Source: Steromphala cineraria (Eukaryota > Mollusca > Gastropoda > Trochida > Trochidae). From it: a stretch of 64,000 nucleotides of DNA. A program made the translations under genes and the position numbers. The notes beneath the pieces were generated by a model. That model did not search any database and had not been told where the DNA came from. It saw nothing but the letters and a program-made list of their open reading frames with translations. Below, piece by piece: positions 47,312 through 58,529 of this stretch. Position 1 is the first letter of the stretch. Each line of letters opens with the position of its first letter. The DNA is taken from NCBI GenBank assembly GCA_916613615.1, contig OU744726.1, positions 56,932,987 to 56,996,986 on the forward strand. The letters run 5' to 3'.

Positions 47312-47560
47312 TTTTATCCCTCTCCGTCAGCGTTTCTCAACCTAATTTCCTCACTGAACGCTGTTACTTCCTCTTCTGTGCCACATGTGTTTGTGTATTT
47401 ACCATGAAACCTACGTTTTCATTGGTGCAAATTTAAGCGTGTATTTATAATGTAACATTTGATTGGCTAGGATATCCACTTGTATTTCATCTTGGCGACG
47501 ACGTCGCTAAGATCAAGTGCTACTTGCCTTATAACTATTTAACAACTAAACTGAAACGTC
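47312..47560 (-). promoter_or_regulatory. FAM72 promoter region
   Basis: Upstream of the FAM72 ATG on the minus strand there are two CCAAT boxes (plus-strand ATTGG at 47421-47425 and 47462-47466, 41 bp apart), about 110-155 bp from the start codon. A GACGACGTCGC palindrome lies near 47496. CCAAT-box promoters without an obvious TATA box are typical of cell-cycle genes, in keeping with FAM72 expression in mammals. The transcription start was not determined. Confidence 0.45.
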
Positions 47561-47945
47561 ACCTGAAAATAGGGACCGTTGGAAATAAATTTACTCCTTC
47601 TTTTAAATGATAAGGGTAGGATTAATACAAAATGAGAATAATAATTAGAATAGCCCAAACCAAAGACGTGAATAGGATTTTATATTTAGGCCTACGTCTT
47701 TATCCTAACCACCATGTGTTTATTTGAAGTACAAAAAAATAAACAAGTTAAAATCCACATACATGTACCAGAAAAGTATTAGGCCTAGAATAGTCTTAAC
47801 AATCATGTGTTTTGCAATTAAGTATACTTTGGCCTAAGGAAAAACTTTATTATTCTGTCAGTTTTCAAGTATGTCGATTTTAACGCTATAAATTTACACA
47901 AAAATAGACTTATGTTTGTTTATTAGTTAAAAAAATAAGACTTAA

Positions 47946-48290
47946 AGGGGCAGTAGCACGTTGTTTGATAATTTTAAATTTTAAATGTTCACTCATAATT
48001 GTAAGTTAATGCTAAATGTATTATATTGACAGTGTCAAAAATCTCATTACACAAGCCAATCATCCATGGTCAGAGGACAAAGTATGAAGATTCACATAAA
48101 ATCAATTTTGTGTGAACACCTTTAATTCATTTTGTGTAAGAAAAAGCAATCGCATGGTTAGACTTTACGTTATATATTTGAATTATTACTGGTCCATTTA
48201 GTTAAAATACATTGACTTTCAATTGGAACCATTAATTTTCATTTTCCTGACATCAGCATATATTCCACCTAAAAACATGCTACTGTCCCT
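47946..48290. mobile_element. MITE with TTAA target duplication
   Basis: The termini AGGGGCAGTAGCACG and CATGCTACTGTCCCT form a 15 bp inverted repeat with two mismatches. They are flanked on both sides by TTAA (47942-47945 and 48291-48294). The element is 345 bp and has no coding capacity. A TTAA duplication is typical of piggyBac-like and Kolobok-like transposons; which of these applies cannot be decided. Confidence 0.75.
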
Positions 48291-48337
48291 TTAAGATAAG
48301 AACCTCTATATTGTCCAAAAAAGGAAGATGTTTTAAG

Positions 48338-49250
48338 AAAAGATAAGATAACACTTTATTACCCAAAAGGGAATTCTTCTTGCATCCGACAGAGCATGAC
48401 ATCAACTTAACAATAAGAATCAAGTACTATGGAAGGATAATACTATACAATACAATATAGATACAAATAACAACACACATACATATTTATATAATTACAC
48501 AAGCCGCACAAAGCAGTTTTGAGATATCGTTAAAAATGTTCAGTATAATTACATTTCTCCAGAAATGTGATGACAACTAATAACATAAAATTAAAAACAA
48601 TTCATGCAAAGCAGTCGACATAGACTAGGATAGATCATTTGCAAGGCTCGAAAAATACAATTATCATTCCAAATGCAGGTTGTGACGATCCCAAAACACG
48701 CTCGCATGATAACCTCTATATATATATGAAAAACGTGTCGCAACATTAAACAGAATTTATTTCTCTAATGCTGCACGGAATGAATGATTGACTGGAACGT
48801 TTGTTCGGAAAGTCGGCATAGGCAGCCTACCTCCAGATGGCAATGTCCATATTCCAAGAAAAATGGATGGGAAGAATCACCCACAATTTTGTTTCCTTTT
48901 TTTTGGTAAATGCTGCTCATAAAAACCTCCGATCGTTTCAATAGGACGCCCAATAATATTAGATGCTTTTGTTTTTGTTTGTTGCTATTTTGAACAGACA
49001 GGTTCCAAAACCAACTAAAAAGTTAAATGTTAGGACACTTTGAATGAAGGTTCTGTAAAACAACGTCATGATGGTTTGATCAATTTTCAAGTATTTCAGT
49101 TTCCACAAGAAACGTAAACGTTGTTGTCCCTTTTATAGATTTTCTCGGTATTATTATCCAAGCGAGTTTAGAATCAATGATAGTACCTAAGTACTTATAT
49201 TCTATGACTTGAAATCGACATACTGGAAATGCAATAGGGAAGACTAAGAT
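48338..49250 (-). mobile_element. Decayed LINE 3' end (reverse transcriptase thumb to C-terminus)
   Basis: Read on the minus strand, about 49210-48775 keeps the LINE C-terminal order EYKYLGTIIDSKL, KGTTTF, LFYRTFIQSVLTFNFL, NKIVGDSSHP and, after a frameshift, the PSGGRLPMPTFRTN block. This order is characteristic of L2/CR1-group LINE ORF2 ends. The 3' tail ends in ACAATAAAGTGTTATCTTATCTT-like sequence (48338-48370 reversed). Several frame breaks show it is a dead 5'-truncated copy. Confidence 0.75.
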
Positions 49251-49466
49251 TTAGTCTTAGAAGTATTTTATTTCAATATTGACATTATTTTTAAACTTTA
49301 TCTTTTGCTGTAAAGTTTTGCCCTGAACTATTATGACGTCAAACCACTCGGCCTTCGGCCTCGAACTGTAACTTTTAAGAAGAATACATTTCATGTTCAG
49401 GCCCAAAATACAAAATATCTATCATAAACTATCATAGTTTAGGGAAAAACTATACTTTACTGCTAA

Positions 49467-49878
49467 TAGGGCTTCCACGGGTACTCGAGTACTAACCCGA
49501 GTCGGATCCAGCTGGACTCGAATCTGTTTTCTTAGACTCGAGGACTCGAAAATTAAGTTGATATCACTGTAATTATTATATTATCATCTATTTCAGTCTG
49601 TTTGTCTGTAATGTGGGAAGACAGGTGATCAACATTAGGCCTACCATTTCAAGACATGGATGCCAACATTATGTTATATACGACCATTTAAAAGTCGAAA
49701 TATATGTCATAATATCTAGGCCATGTATCAATTCAAAGTTGTTTAGTTAAGACAAGAACTTTGAGCTATATAAATACGCAAATCCTTTGGTAAGGAGAAG
49801 TCATCAGGTCCTAGGGTCCGAGTCCAGTCTCAGCCCTCGAGGACTCCAGTCCAATTTGTTTTACCCGTGTAAGCCCTA
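49467..49878. mobile_element. hAT-like MITE
   Basis: The inverted ends TAGGGCTTCCACGGGTA and TACCCGTGTAAGCCCTA are flanked by ACTGCTAA (49459-49466) and ACTGCTAT (49879-49886), an 8 bp target duplication with one difference. Length is 412 bp, non-coding. The interior is rich in GACTCGAG-type strings near both ends. Eight-base duplications and short TIRs starting TAGGG point to the hAT superfamily. Confidence 0.8.
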
Positions 49879-49886
49879 ACTGCTAT

Positions 49887-51240
49887 ATTCACATGCCGGT
49901 TAGATGTATGAGATATATATAAAGGACACTGATACCAGGATACTAAACGATCTTCCATTTCATACTATTTTTATCAAACGAGTTAATGATTTTGTATAAA
50001 ACGAACGAAAACGATTTTAATGCCTAATCAAAAATCAGTTTAATAAAATAGTATTCAAAAATTAAAATTAAAAACTCGTGCAAATTTGTGTATAACCCTC
50101 GCTCGGTAATACAAAAATTCACACTCGTTTCGTATATATACAGTCATGTATAAGTCATATAACACACTTCCTCGGGTAATAATCTCTATATTAATGTTAC
50201 ACTGCGGTATCTTACATATGCGAGAAATAACACTGACATAACCACTGCAGAAACGGAACAAATATTACATATTCTGATACCATAAAGGTTGCCTGACCAA
50301 CCCTTCAGCAATTACGCAATGTACCATATATCAAACTGTTCAAACCAGATTGCCGGCCCTGTTCTGATGACGTAACAATTAAATGCAAATAAACAGACAA
50401 TCAATATTGATTGATTGAGTTTATTAATCTGGCAAATAACTACGGGATGCGTATATGATCTGTCAGTCGGTATGAATGAACTGCAGGGACTTGTGTCATC
50501 GCAGAATAGGCCTATACTTAGTTATGTTGTGCTTGTTTATATATCACATGTTTTTGATCGATACATGAATGATTGTTTTCATATTTTAATATAAACAATT
50601 TTTCATCAGTAGTATGCATTGTTCATGACTGAAAATATCACACTAACCAAATTACATAATTAACTGACAGAAACAACTAAAATTAAAATGTAACTAAAAA
50701 CATTCACATTTTCAAAAAGAACAAGTATTTTTAATATGTCTGTGTCCAGGAAAACACTGGCTCCCGATTACTAGCGGCTGAAAAAGACTTATTTAGATTG
50801 TAAACACATTGTATGAAAAAAAATCTGTTCATATTTATGTTAAATTGAAATAAAGGGTGTATTTATTGTCTATCATTTATAAACGGTGACGTTTTCGCCT
50901 GAACCCATGTGGAGGACATTCTGGTTAATTTTCTCTATATTTTTCTGACTCCTTGGATAAGAACAACTGTTCACCAATCTAATTTCGGAAAAAAAGCATT
51001 CAATATTTTCAATACATATACATTTTTTTTTACCAAGTTTTATTATTCTTCTGAAAGAATTATATGAAATTTCATATCAGAACTCAAAAGAAAACGATGT
51101 AATATCTAAAGATGAATTTCTTGTTCTTAATTATTTAATCGCAAACAAAATATATCTAAAACAGATTAGTGATGATATTAACAACAACAAAATGCGATAG
51201 ACAAAGGAAAGAACTTTTAACATCATATAGAGAGTTGTCA
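49887..51240. other. Intergenic sequence between FAM72 and srGAP
   Basis: AT-rich sequence with no supported exon or repeat boundary. It separates the MITE-rich FAM72 side from the srGAP promoter region. Confidence 0.5.
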
Positions 51241-51471
51241 AGAAGATATTGTCTTTATGAAAGGAGGCGTTTCATTGGCTGGATGTGGCTTTGTTTTGGT
51301 CTCGCCTTTTCACGCGAAATCGCGCTCTAGATTCGAGAGGTGAGATAATTTTCCCATCATGCTCTACGTTAAGTAGACGATGAAGAGTTGAACGATATTA
51401 CTGGGATTATTAAATTCAAAGGACTATTTTAATCCAGTTATTCTTCATGTGTTTCTGCTCGGGGCTTCAAA
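51241..51471 (+). promoter_or_regulatory. srGAP promoter and 5' untranslated region
   Basis: Just upstream of the start codon lie an inverted CCAAT box (ATTGG, 51275-51279), an E2F-like CACGCGAAATCGCGC string (51311-51325), and TTTTCCCATCATGCTC (about 51349-51364), which resembles the ZNF143/THAP11 promoter motif. There is no TATA box at the expected distance. The start context AAAATGGCC is good. Motif calls are by eye. Confidence 0.45.
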
Positions 51472-51538
51472 ATGGCCACCGAGAGAAAAGCCAAGAAGGA
51501 GAAAGAGATCGTCAACGAGTTTGAAAGTCATATGCGAG
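51472..51538 (+). CDS. SRGAP2: First coding exon of an SLIT-ROBO Rho GTPase-activating protein (srGAP)
   Basis: ATG at 51472 opens 22 codons plus one base, then a strong donor (GAG/GTGAGT). The peptide (MATERKAKKEKEIVNEFESH and onward) matches the start of vertebrate srGAPs, which begin with a short variable stretch then K-K-D-K-E-I-I-A-E-Y-E/D, the first helix of the F-BAR domain. srGAPs bind membranes through F-BAR, then carry RhoGAP and SH3 domains acting on Rac/Cdc42 downstream of Robo receptors. The remaining exons lie right of the window. With only 22 residues the call would be weak alone, but the FAM72 neighbour in divergent orientation supports it. The symbol denotes the family; an invertebrate would have a single ancestral srGAP. 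Confidence 0.72.
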
Positions 51539-52859
51539 GTGAGTGGCCCAGGATAGACTTTGATAGCATGCACCGGTGAAATCGACTCACTCGCTCCTGT
51601 CAAATGTCAATCATTCTTTTGTGACTTTCCCAAATCTCTCATTCAACAAATTCAATTGCAAAGATCCCCCTTTAACATATCAAAAATAGGTTATTCGACA
51701 TGCACCTAAATTCTTCTCCCTGCATAAAATTTTTCAGTTTGAAAGTATTTATTTTGCAACTGCGATGTGATCGCCACACCTTTGAGGCGAGGGGATGGCA
51801 ACTTCCTCTTTTGGCAATCGGCGCCCATTGACATTGTCAGAGACAACTCATATACGATCGGGAAAGTGTGTAACAAAGTTACGCGCTATAACTGTTTAAA
51901 GTTTAACAGAAAAAAGGCATAACGGGACACCTAAGATACTGACAATCAATGTGTAACAAAGTTCTTCTTTGTAAAGTTGAGTGGAACTTTCATCGGATAC
52001 AAAATGAAACGTTATCACTGGGTTGTCATTATCAGAACATATATATCACAGGCCAAGTTTGTTATTATATGTTTTAGCAGATTGTGATGTTACACTGTGT
52101 TTTGAATTAGTTTCAAGGCTTGTTATCCAAGATACAATCAGTGTTGCCTTAACACTATATGACTTTAGTATAAATCACAAATCAAGAAATAACACAAAAT
52201 CAGTCAAGCATAAAGGTGTCAAGATTTTTCTGCACTGTTATTCTAGTGCAGTATTACTCCCTAGTACCTTGTGTATTCAGCTTAATGAGGCATTGCTCAC
52301 AGCATATTGCCATTTACAGTTAGCCACACTTCAGTGATTTTCTGGCACTGATCTTTAAATGCATGATTCGTTTAATGGCAATGTTGGAAATATTATTTTA
52401 TTTGTTTTGTTTTTTTCTAAGATATTAGTAAGTTGTTTTAAATAATTTTGCTGACTTATTTAGGCAATATCATTTCAGGCTTTTTTTTTCAGCAAAGAAT
52501 CTATTAATTATGTTTGATAATTAAAATTGTTAAAATTTGAGCCTTCTAATCTAATGAATATTTTCTTATCATTCTTACAATAGTTGTTATCTATATCAGT
52601 TGTTGTATAATGTTTATGGTTATGGTTGTTATTATCTTTAGGCTGTGTATATGAAGAGTTTGAACTACTGATTTGTGATGATAACATTATCCTGGCTTTT
52701 ATTACTTTATCAGTTGAGGTAGTGTGAATTATGATCGTTTGTCGATTGGGACATTTAATTTAATTTTATGTAAACAAAGATAAGCATGAAAGTTACTTGC
52801 ACGCTCACCATGTTAACACAAGTAGATTTATTGCGATCATAAAGATTTGCCCCAAACCG

Positions 52860-52873
52860 CCCCCCCCCCCCCC
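52860..52873 (+). repeat. C14 homopolymer
   Basis: A run of 14 C residues in srGAP intron 1; a likely length-variable and hard-to-sequence site. Confidence 0.9.
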
Positions 52874-55536
52874 GACTTGATGATGATTTTTTTGGTCTAT
52901 GTTGCACCAGTCTTATTTGATGGAATTATTTTTAAATTGCGAAATGAAAAATGATAAGTAAATTTTATTCAAGTGTTTTATAAAAGAAAGCCCACTGGAA
53001 AAAGTGAAGAATAAAAACATTATTTTATCATTGTGTCACGTGGATTACAGTGGCGGATTCTACCAAGATCTGAGGGACACATAAAACATGAAAATTAATT
53101 TTAGAGTTTTATTCAAAACAATAGATTAAGATATGACATTGTGGTATATAAGAAATTAAAAACCTTTGTGCTAAAGCTTTGCTTAACACTGGCAGGAGGA
53201 GAATGGTAGAAAAAGTAACATGATATAGTCAAGAGGTCTACAAATGATTACTTAGGGAAAGAGGGATAAAAGGCTTTGATAAACTTTGAAAATGAGTTTA
53301 AGATTGGCAACCCACTCATCAGCACTGGAGTAAACTTGCCGGTGTACGGAGTCTACCAACATTCTGCCGCAGGAGATAGCTGACTGCTGATTAGTGGGAC
53401 CGAGACTATTTATACTCTTTATATCAGAGTTGATGATCTGTTTATCTCCTCATAGATGTACTTGTCTTGTGGATCTTCCTGTGCAGTGTGACCACATGCC
53501 AGTATAAGACTAGACTGCAGAGTCCAAGAGATTCACATTAATTTGTATTAAGTGAAATGGCTTGAATTTTCGACAAACAAAAAATCTTTATTGGATGGGC
53601 TACATGAAATCAGTTCTTTCTAGATTATGGATTTATGTAATTAGAATATTGTTAAAACTATTTTTATCTGTAGTGGCGTCTCTTTTCAACAAATTTATCT
53701 TTATTTTGTGTGTGTGGCACCATCACTATAGAGAGAATCAGTCAAGCAGTCTGTGTCGGACTATCCTTCTTAGGATGTGAAATATAGACCATATTTACTC
53801 AGAAAAGGCAAAATGTAAATGTTGATACCTTCATGCCAAATATGGACAACTCTTACCAAAGAAACAATAACCTCTTGATTATATTGGTATTTCCTCACAA
53901 ATTCGCATTTTGGAAATTTATCCTTAATTTGAAAGGCTGTTTGAAGTAAGAGATGTTAGACTCAATGGGTGGCTGATGCAAGGTGGAGGGAAATTCATGT
54001 CAACTGTAATGAAGAGTGAAGACTGTACTTGATATAACCATTAGGTCATTTCATTTGACAAGAGAACCTTCATAGTTGATGCTTGTTAAATAAATGCAAA
54101 ACAACATCAAAATTAATCAGATAGATATTAACGTAACAAATAAGAATGTTTTCCTTGTTTTTCTCACTGCATAGTGACGTCCTGCTGATAGTGACTCTTG
54201 GGGCTGGATTGTGTTATGTAAACACTGGGTTAGGTCAACTCTGTAACAGTTCTATGCAGAGAGAAGTCATGTTTGAAGAAGTATTTGCCAATCTTGGTTT
54301 ATTTTGTGGTAACCAAACAGAACAACAGTTACAGGAATCATCTGTGATGTTTGTTTGTATGAATCCTATTTATTATTGCTCACTTTGAAAATTCAGAAAA
54401 TGAAAATATCCCTTAACATAAGTTGGATTGCCAATATGGTCTAACTGAAGTCTCTCTCTAATTATGCTCAGCATTTGGATTCACATTAAAAAACATACTG
54501 ATATTAAGAAAAAGTTTGTTTTTTTACAAAATTTTGTCAGATTTTTCTTTAATTTTAAAGTGTACATTTTATATATTTGTTATTGTAAGTGCTTTGTTAC
54601 AAAGTCAACACAACGCACAAGTCATTACATCACTTCTGGATCATTCTCCTTCAACACTAATGTTATTTTCTCTTGATCTCATGGTTTTGATAACTTGTCA
54701 GATAATGTTTCCCCGACAACAAAGCCTTGTGTTGCAAGTCAAAGATGAAACTGTATACTAAACATCATGCATATCAACCCTAGACCTTGTTTTTTTTGTG
54801 TCTGTTTCTCGTTACCAAAGGTCTGAGAATCCAAAGAAAACTATGACGGCCATCTTGCCTGTCTCTCCAGAAATATTTGCAAATTTATCTCTCACTTCTC
54901 ATCAGCAAGTACTTGTATTTACTAGTGAAGGCTGTCAGGGGTTGATGTTCCACACTTTACTGTGATAAGTACTCAGGATAATAGCTTGTTGGCCATCTGC
55001 CCAGTGCCAGGTGACCCAAACTCAACAACATTTATGTTCTTGTAAAGGATGGGCTTCATCTGATAAACAACCCTTGACTTGGAGATCTCGGTTTATATAG
55101 ACAAACACATCAATACACAAATGTAACATGATTGAGACACTTAAGTGAAATCTTGAGTCTCTTATGAAAATTGATACCTTATACCCGTTGTCCATTATGC
55201 TGGAGAAAGAAGTCAAATAGTTCTTTCATCTCTTGTATGTTCTTAGTACACAGTTCACATAAATGTAATTGTTGGTAAATCATAGTTTTTCTACTATTTT
55301 GAAGATATTTCAGATTTACTGCCACCTTAAATGAATTTACAATGAAATTTAAGTGTTATTGAAACATTAAAACCTTTGTAGTAAGTGTCTTCCAAAGTAA
55401 CCTGCTGGTGAATTGAAACCAAAGTGATATTTCAAGTTCAAGATCAAAATTGATGCTTAATAAGCTAAGCACTCTCAGCAGACACAGGCAGCAAAAATTT
55501 AAGCCTTGTTTTTGTTAAACCATTTCTATATTTCTC

Positions 55537-55798
55537 CAGTCTAAGTAAACCTAGCCTCAATATAATCCGTTTCACTCCTATACTGAGTCTAGAAAGGCCT
55601 AATAGAGGGTCGCGTCGGCCAATTTTTCTGCAACCTATGACCCGCCATCGTTATACGTGCGAAGGCAGACTATTGTGGCTTGGTAAGATTAGTTCTGATT
55701 GGTCAATTCGTTACGTGGGCTGACACTCTTTACTAGACCTTTCTAGACTCAGAATAGGAGTGAAACAGATAATATTGTGGCTAGGTTTACTTAGACTG
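55537..55798. mobile_element. MITE with 62 bp TIRs and a perfect 10 bp target duplication
   Basis: The ends CAGTCTAAGTAAACCTAGCC and GGCTAGGTTTACTTAGACTG begin inverted repeats of about 62 bp with few mismatches. TATATTTCTC stands directly outside on both sides (55527-55536 and 55799-55808). The element is 262 bp and non-coding. Long TIRs with 9-11 bp duplications suggest a Mutator-like (MULE) origin. Confidence 0.85.
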
Positions 55799-56872
55799 TA
55801 TATTTCTCTCGAGTTGATGCTTTGTATACTGATGCTGAAACTAAGCAGAAGTACAAACAATGGTGAATTTTGTTAACTATTGAAAATTCAGGTGGCAGTT
55901 TGAATATTTTAATGAATTGTTAATTAGGAAGTAGATTTGGTAAACTGATAACCAAGTGCCTCATGTATATTTGATGGTTGTCTGGCTGAAGGGAAGAATC
56001 CTCTACAGTATTAGCTTGGGACGGTGCACCAGAGCTGGGCAGTGCTGAGTGGAGATGGGTAGCTGTAATACTTTTAGTGGGCAAGATTAAGCTAACTAAT
56101 CAATTGATGTGTGGAGGGATGAAATACATTGTCAGACGATCAGGAGGGACTTGCTGGTGAGAAAGCTGATCCTGAAATTGATTTCTTGATCACAATCCTT
56201 CTCAATGGAATTTTGCGCATAAGCTTTCTGCATTGAAGAGCTTTATTCAATTCTTAGTCATTTCTTAACATGTTAGTATTGGACTTACTATCATTTTGAA
56301 TATGATAACATTTATAGAGCAATGATTTTGTCAATATTCAATGTTGCTATCATTTTTTGTATAATCAGATTCAATGTAGATGTCTTATTAAGTTTATAAA
56401 ATAATGTTAATTTCTTCATTTTGTTTAAAAAATGAAGAGTATTCCTGATTCATTTTCATTCTCTTAAATCTACTCTTACATCCTTGATCAGGAACTAAAT
56501 GCAAATTTTGCATTCACTTTTGTATATTGTCTCTCATAGCTTCTATCATGCGGCCAACAGAAAACACTTACCCCCGTAAATGTTATTGGCAGAGTTGCAG
56601 AAAGCACGGAAACAGTGTGTTACACATCTGTAAACAGAAAAAGTCTAACCAATAATAGAATTAAATTCTCTCTACACTCCAGGCTGGTTGTTATCAGAGT
56701 TATTGTCCCATAGCCATTCCTATTGATTACATTATTCAACCATTTTGCCCTGGTCATGAGCTATAAGTGTAAGGTTTGGAGCATTAAGAGGCTCTTCCCT
56801 GTTGGCGTCTGTGTAGTAGAGAACTCGGACCCATAAAGGATACACAAACATGCAATATACCCTAGATTAGTA

Positions 56873-57180
56873 GGGGGCGGGATAGCGCAGTGGTTAGCGC
56901 GTTCGCCTTTGGGTCAGGAGGTCCGTGGTTCGAATCCTGCCAGGGGCTCCGCAACTTTGTCTGTAGTAGAGACCAGTTTTCACGCAGTCAGGTTTGGGTG
57001 CAATGCTACACTGAATTTCAGTGCAGTACCACCCATGGTTCGCTAGTTCAAGCCGATTCTCGCAGGTTTCACCACAATGCATAGCCACAATTGTGTTGCG
57101 GGCTTTCTCCCTGCAATAATACTAGCAGCCGCGATATAAGTGAAGTACACTTGAAAGTGGCGATAAACCTCACCTAGAAT
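56873..57180 (+). mobile_element. tRNA-derived SINE
   Basis: A pol III A box (TAGCGCAGTGG, 56883-56893) and a perfect B box (GGTTCGAATCC, 56927-56937) lie in a tRNA-like head. The anticodon loop position reads GGG, so a tRNA-Pro-like ancestor is possible. The body (to about 57175) contains GCCGCGATATAAGTGAAG and TTGAAAGTGGCG, strings seen in molluscan SINE tails. It resembles the V-SINE or MetaSINE families of molluscs. The acceptor stem does not pair well, so it is not a functional tRNA. Confidence 0.72.
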
Positions 57181-58377
57181 AGTAGACAGTACAGGGTCAT
57201 GGTCACCGTCACTGTTGCAGAGAGTCTTCTCAGGTCGGGCCTTAATCCTGATCACAACATTCTTTCTTTTAAAATTAGCAAAGTGATTTCCTTGCATGAT
57301 TCAATTTGAAAGCACTGCAAGTGCACACAGATTTATACTTCTACATCTGGAAAGAAATAGTCTTCTTATAAGTCTAAGAGATAGCTTGATGATAATCATG
57401 ATGATTAGAACTGCACCATAGCAAATCGAGCCCAATGGACAATGCTAGAGAGACTCCTGTCAGGTTGTGATTGACTGATGTAAATGGCTTGATTCTAAAA
57501 TGTCAAATCTAGGTTGGAGTCTAAGTCTTGTCGGTCACATGTCAAGTTAGCTCCTAAGAGAAAAAGCAATGGATTAAGTTCAAGTAGAATGATATTAGCA
57601 CTGAAAGATTAGTGGACTCTTAAGCTGTGTCAGCAGTATTTAAATGAGGAAATGAGTTTGCTGTTCTGAGGAACAGGTTGGATTTACCACTAGAAGATTT
57701 AAATTGTCAATGCTTGATTTTTAAGAAATTTTGATGAATTTTTGAATAACTTCTGCTGTTAACCTATATATATATATATATAGTGTTCGCCTATACAACA
57801 TATAATCAAGTATTTTCATTTTTGTTTTTGTTTGTAAGCAAGTTCAAATTGTAAGAGTCTATCTACCAGAACAGGAGGCAATATCAGATATTCGTAATGA
57901 GACATTTGAACAAATGAAATGATTCTAGAACATCACAATATGTTGCTGTTTTAGCAAAATAAGACAGTTTTTGTTAGTGTACGAGAACGGCTACCCAGAT
58001 ACAGCTTCCCAAGTAATTCTTCATTCATGTGACTATTTAATGATACTAATTGTTCCTCTCACCACAAATAGCAGCTATAAATAGTTGCAGCCATTACCAG
58101 GTTCCAGTGCAGCTGCCCTCGTCAGTAGCAGGTCTACCCACAATCCCTGGTATAATCTCTTGTGCTGGTGGACTCTTTCCCTTAGTCTAACAAAAATGAT
58201 TTTTTTCAATAAAACTGAAATTTAAAATAAAAAGAATAAATATAATGAAAAGGAGACTGAGATTTCTTCATTTTCAGATATTGAGCTCTCAGGCCTTATT
58301 ATAGACTTGCTTAGGCTTTTATTTAATTTTAGGTTCTGGTTGACAGACTATCTTCCCCTGTCACAGATGCGATAAGG

Positions 58378-58529
58378 CAGTGTATGAAATAAGCCTGAGA
58401 AGTTACCAGCCTGAAAGAATGATTTTACTTAATTTCATGGTCAAATTCAACAAAAACATTAAAAAGTTACCAGCCCAGACCAGAAGTTACCCGTTTCGGG
58501 CGGTCGGACGGGCCTTATTTCATACACTT
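58378..58529. mobile_element. Small MITE, 152 bp
   Basis: Inverted ends (C)AGTGTATGAAATAAGCC and GGCCTTATTTCATACACT(T) are flanked by GATAAGG on both sides (58371-58377 and 58530-58536). The interior is GC-rich near the right end (CCCGTTTCGGGCGGTCGGACGG). A 7-8 bp duplication is compatible with hAT. Confidence 0.72.

Noticed and set aside
56873..56948. Functional tRNA gene
   Set aside because: A and B boxes are good, but the acceptor stem does not pair and a SINE-type body follows, so it is a tRNA-derived repeat.
57043..57297. 84-codon minus-strand ORF with a GRKPATQLWLC-like string
   Set aside because: It is a translation of SINE sequence, not a gene.
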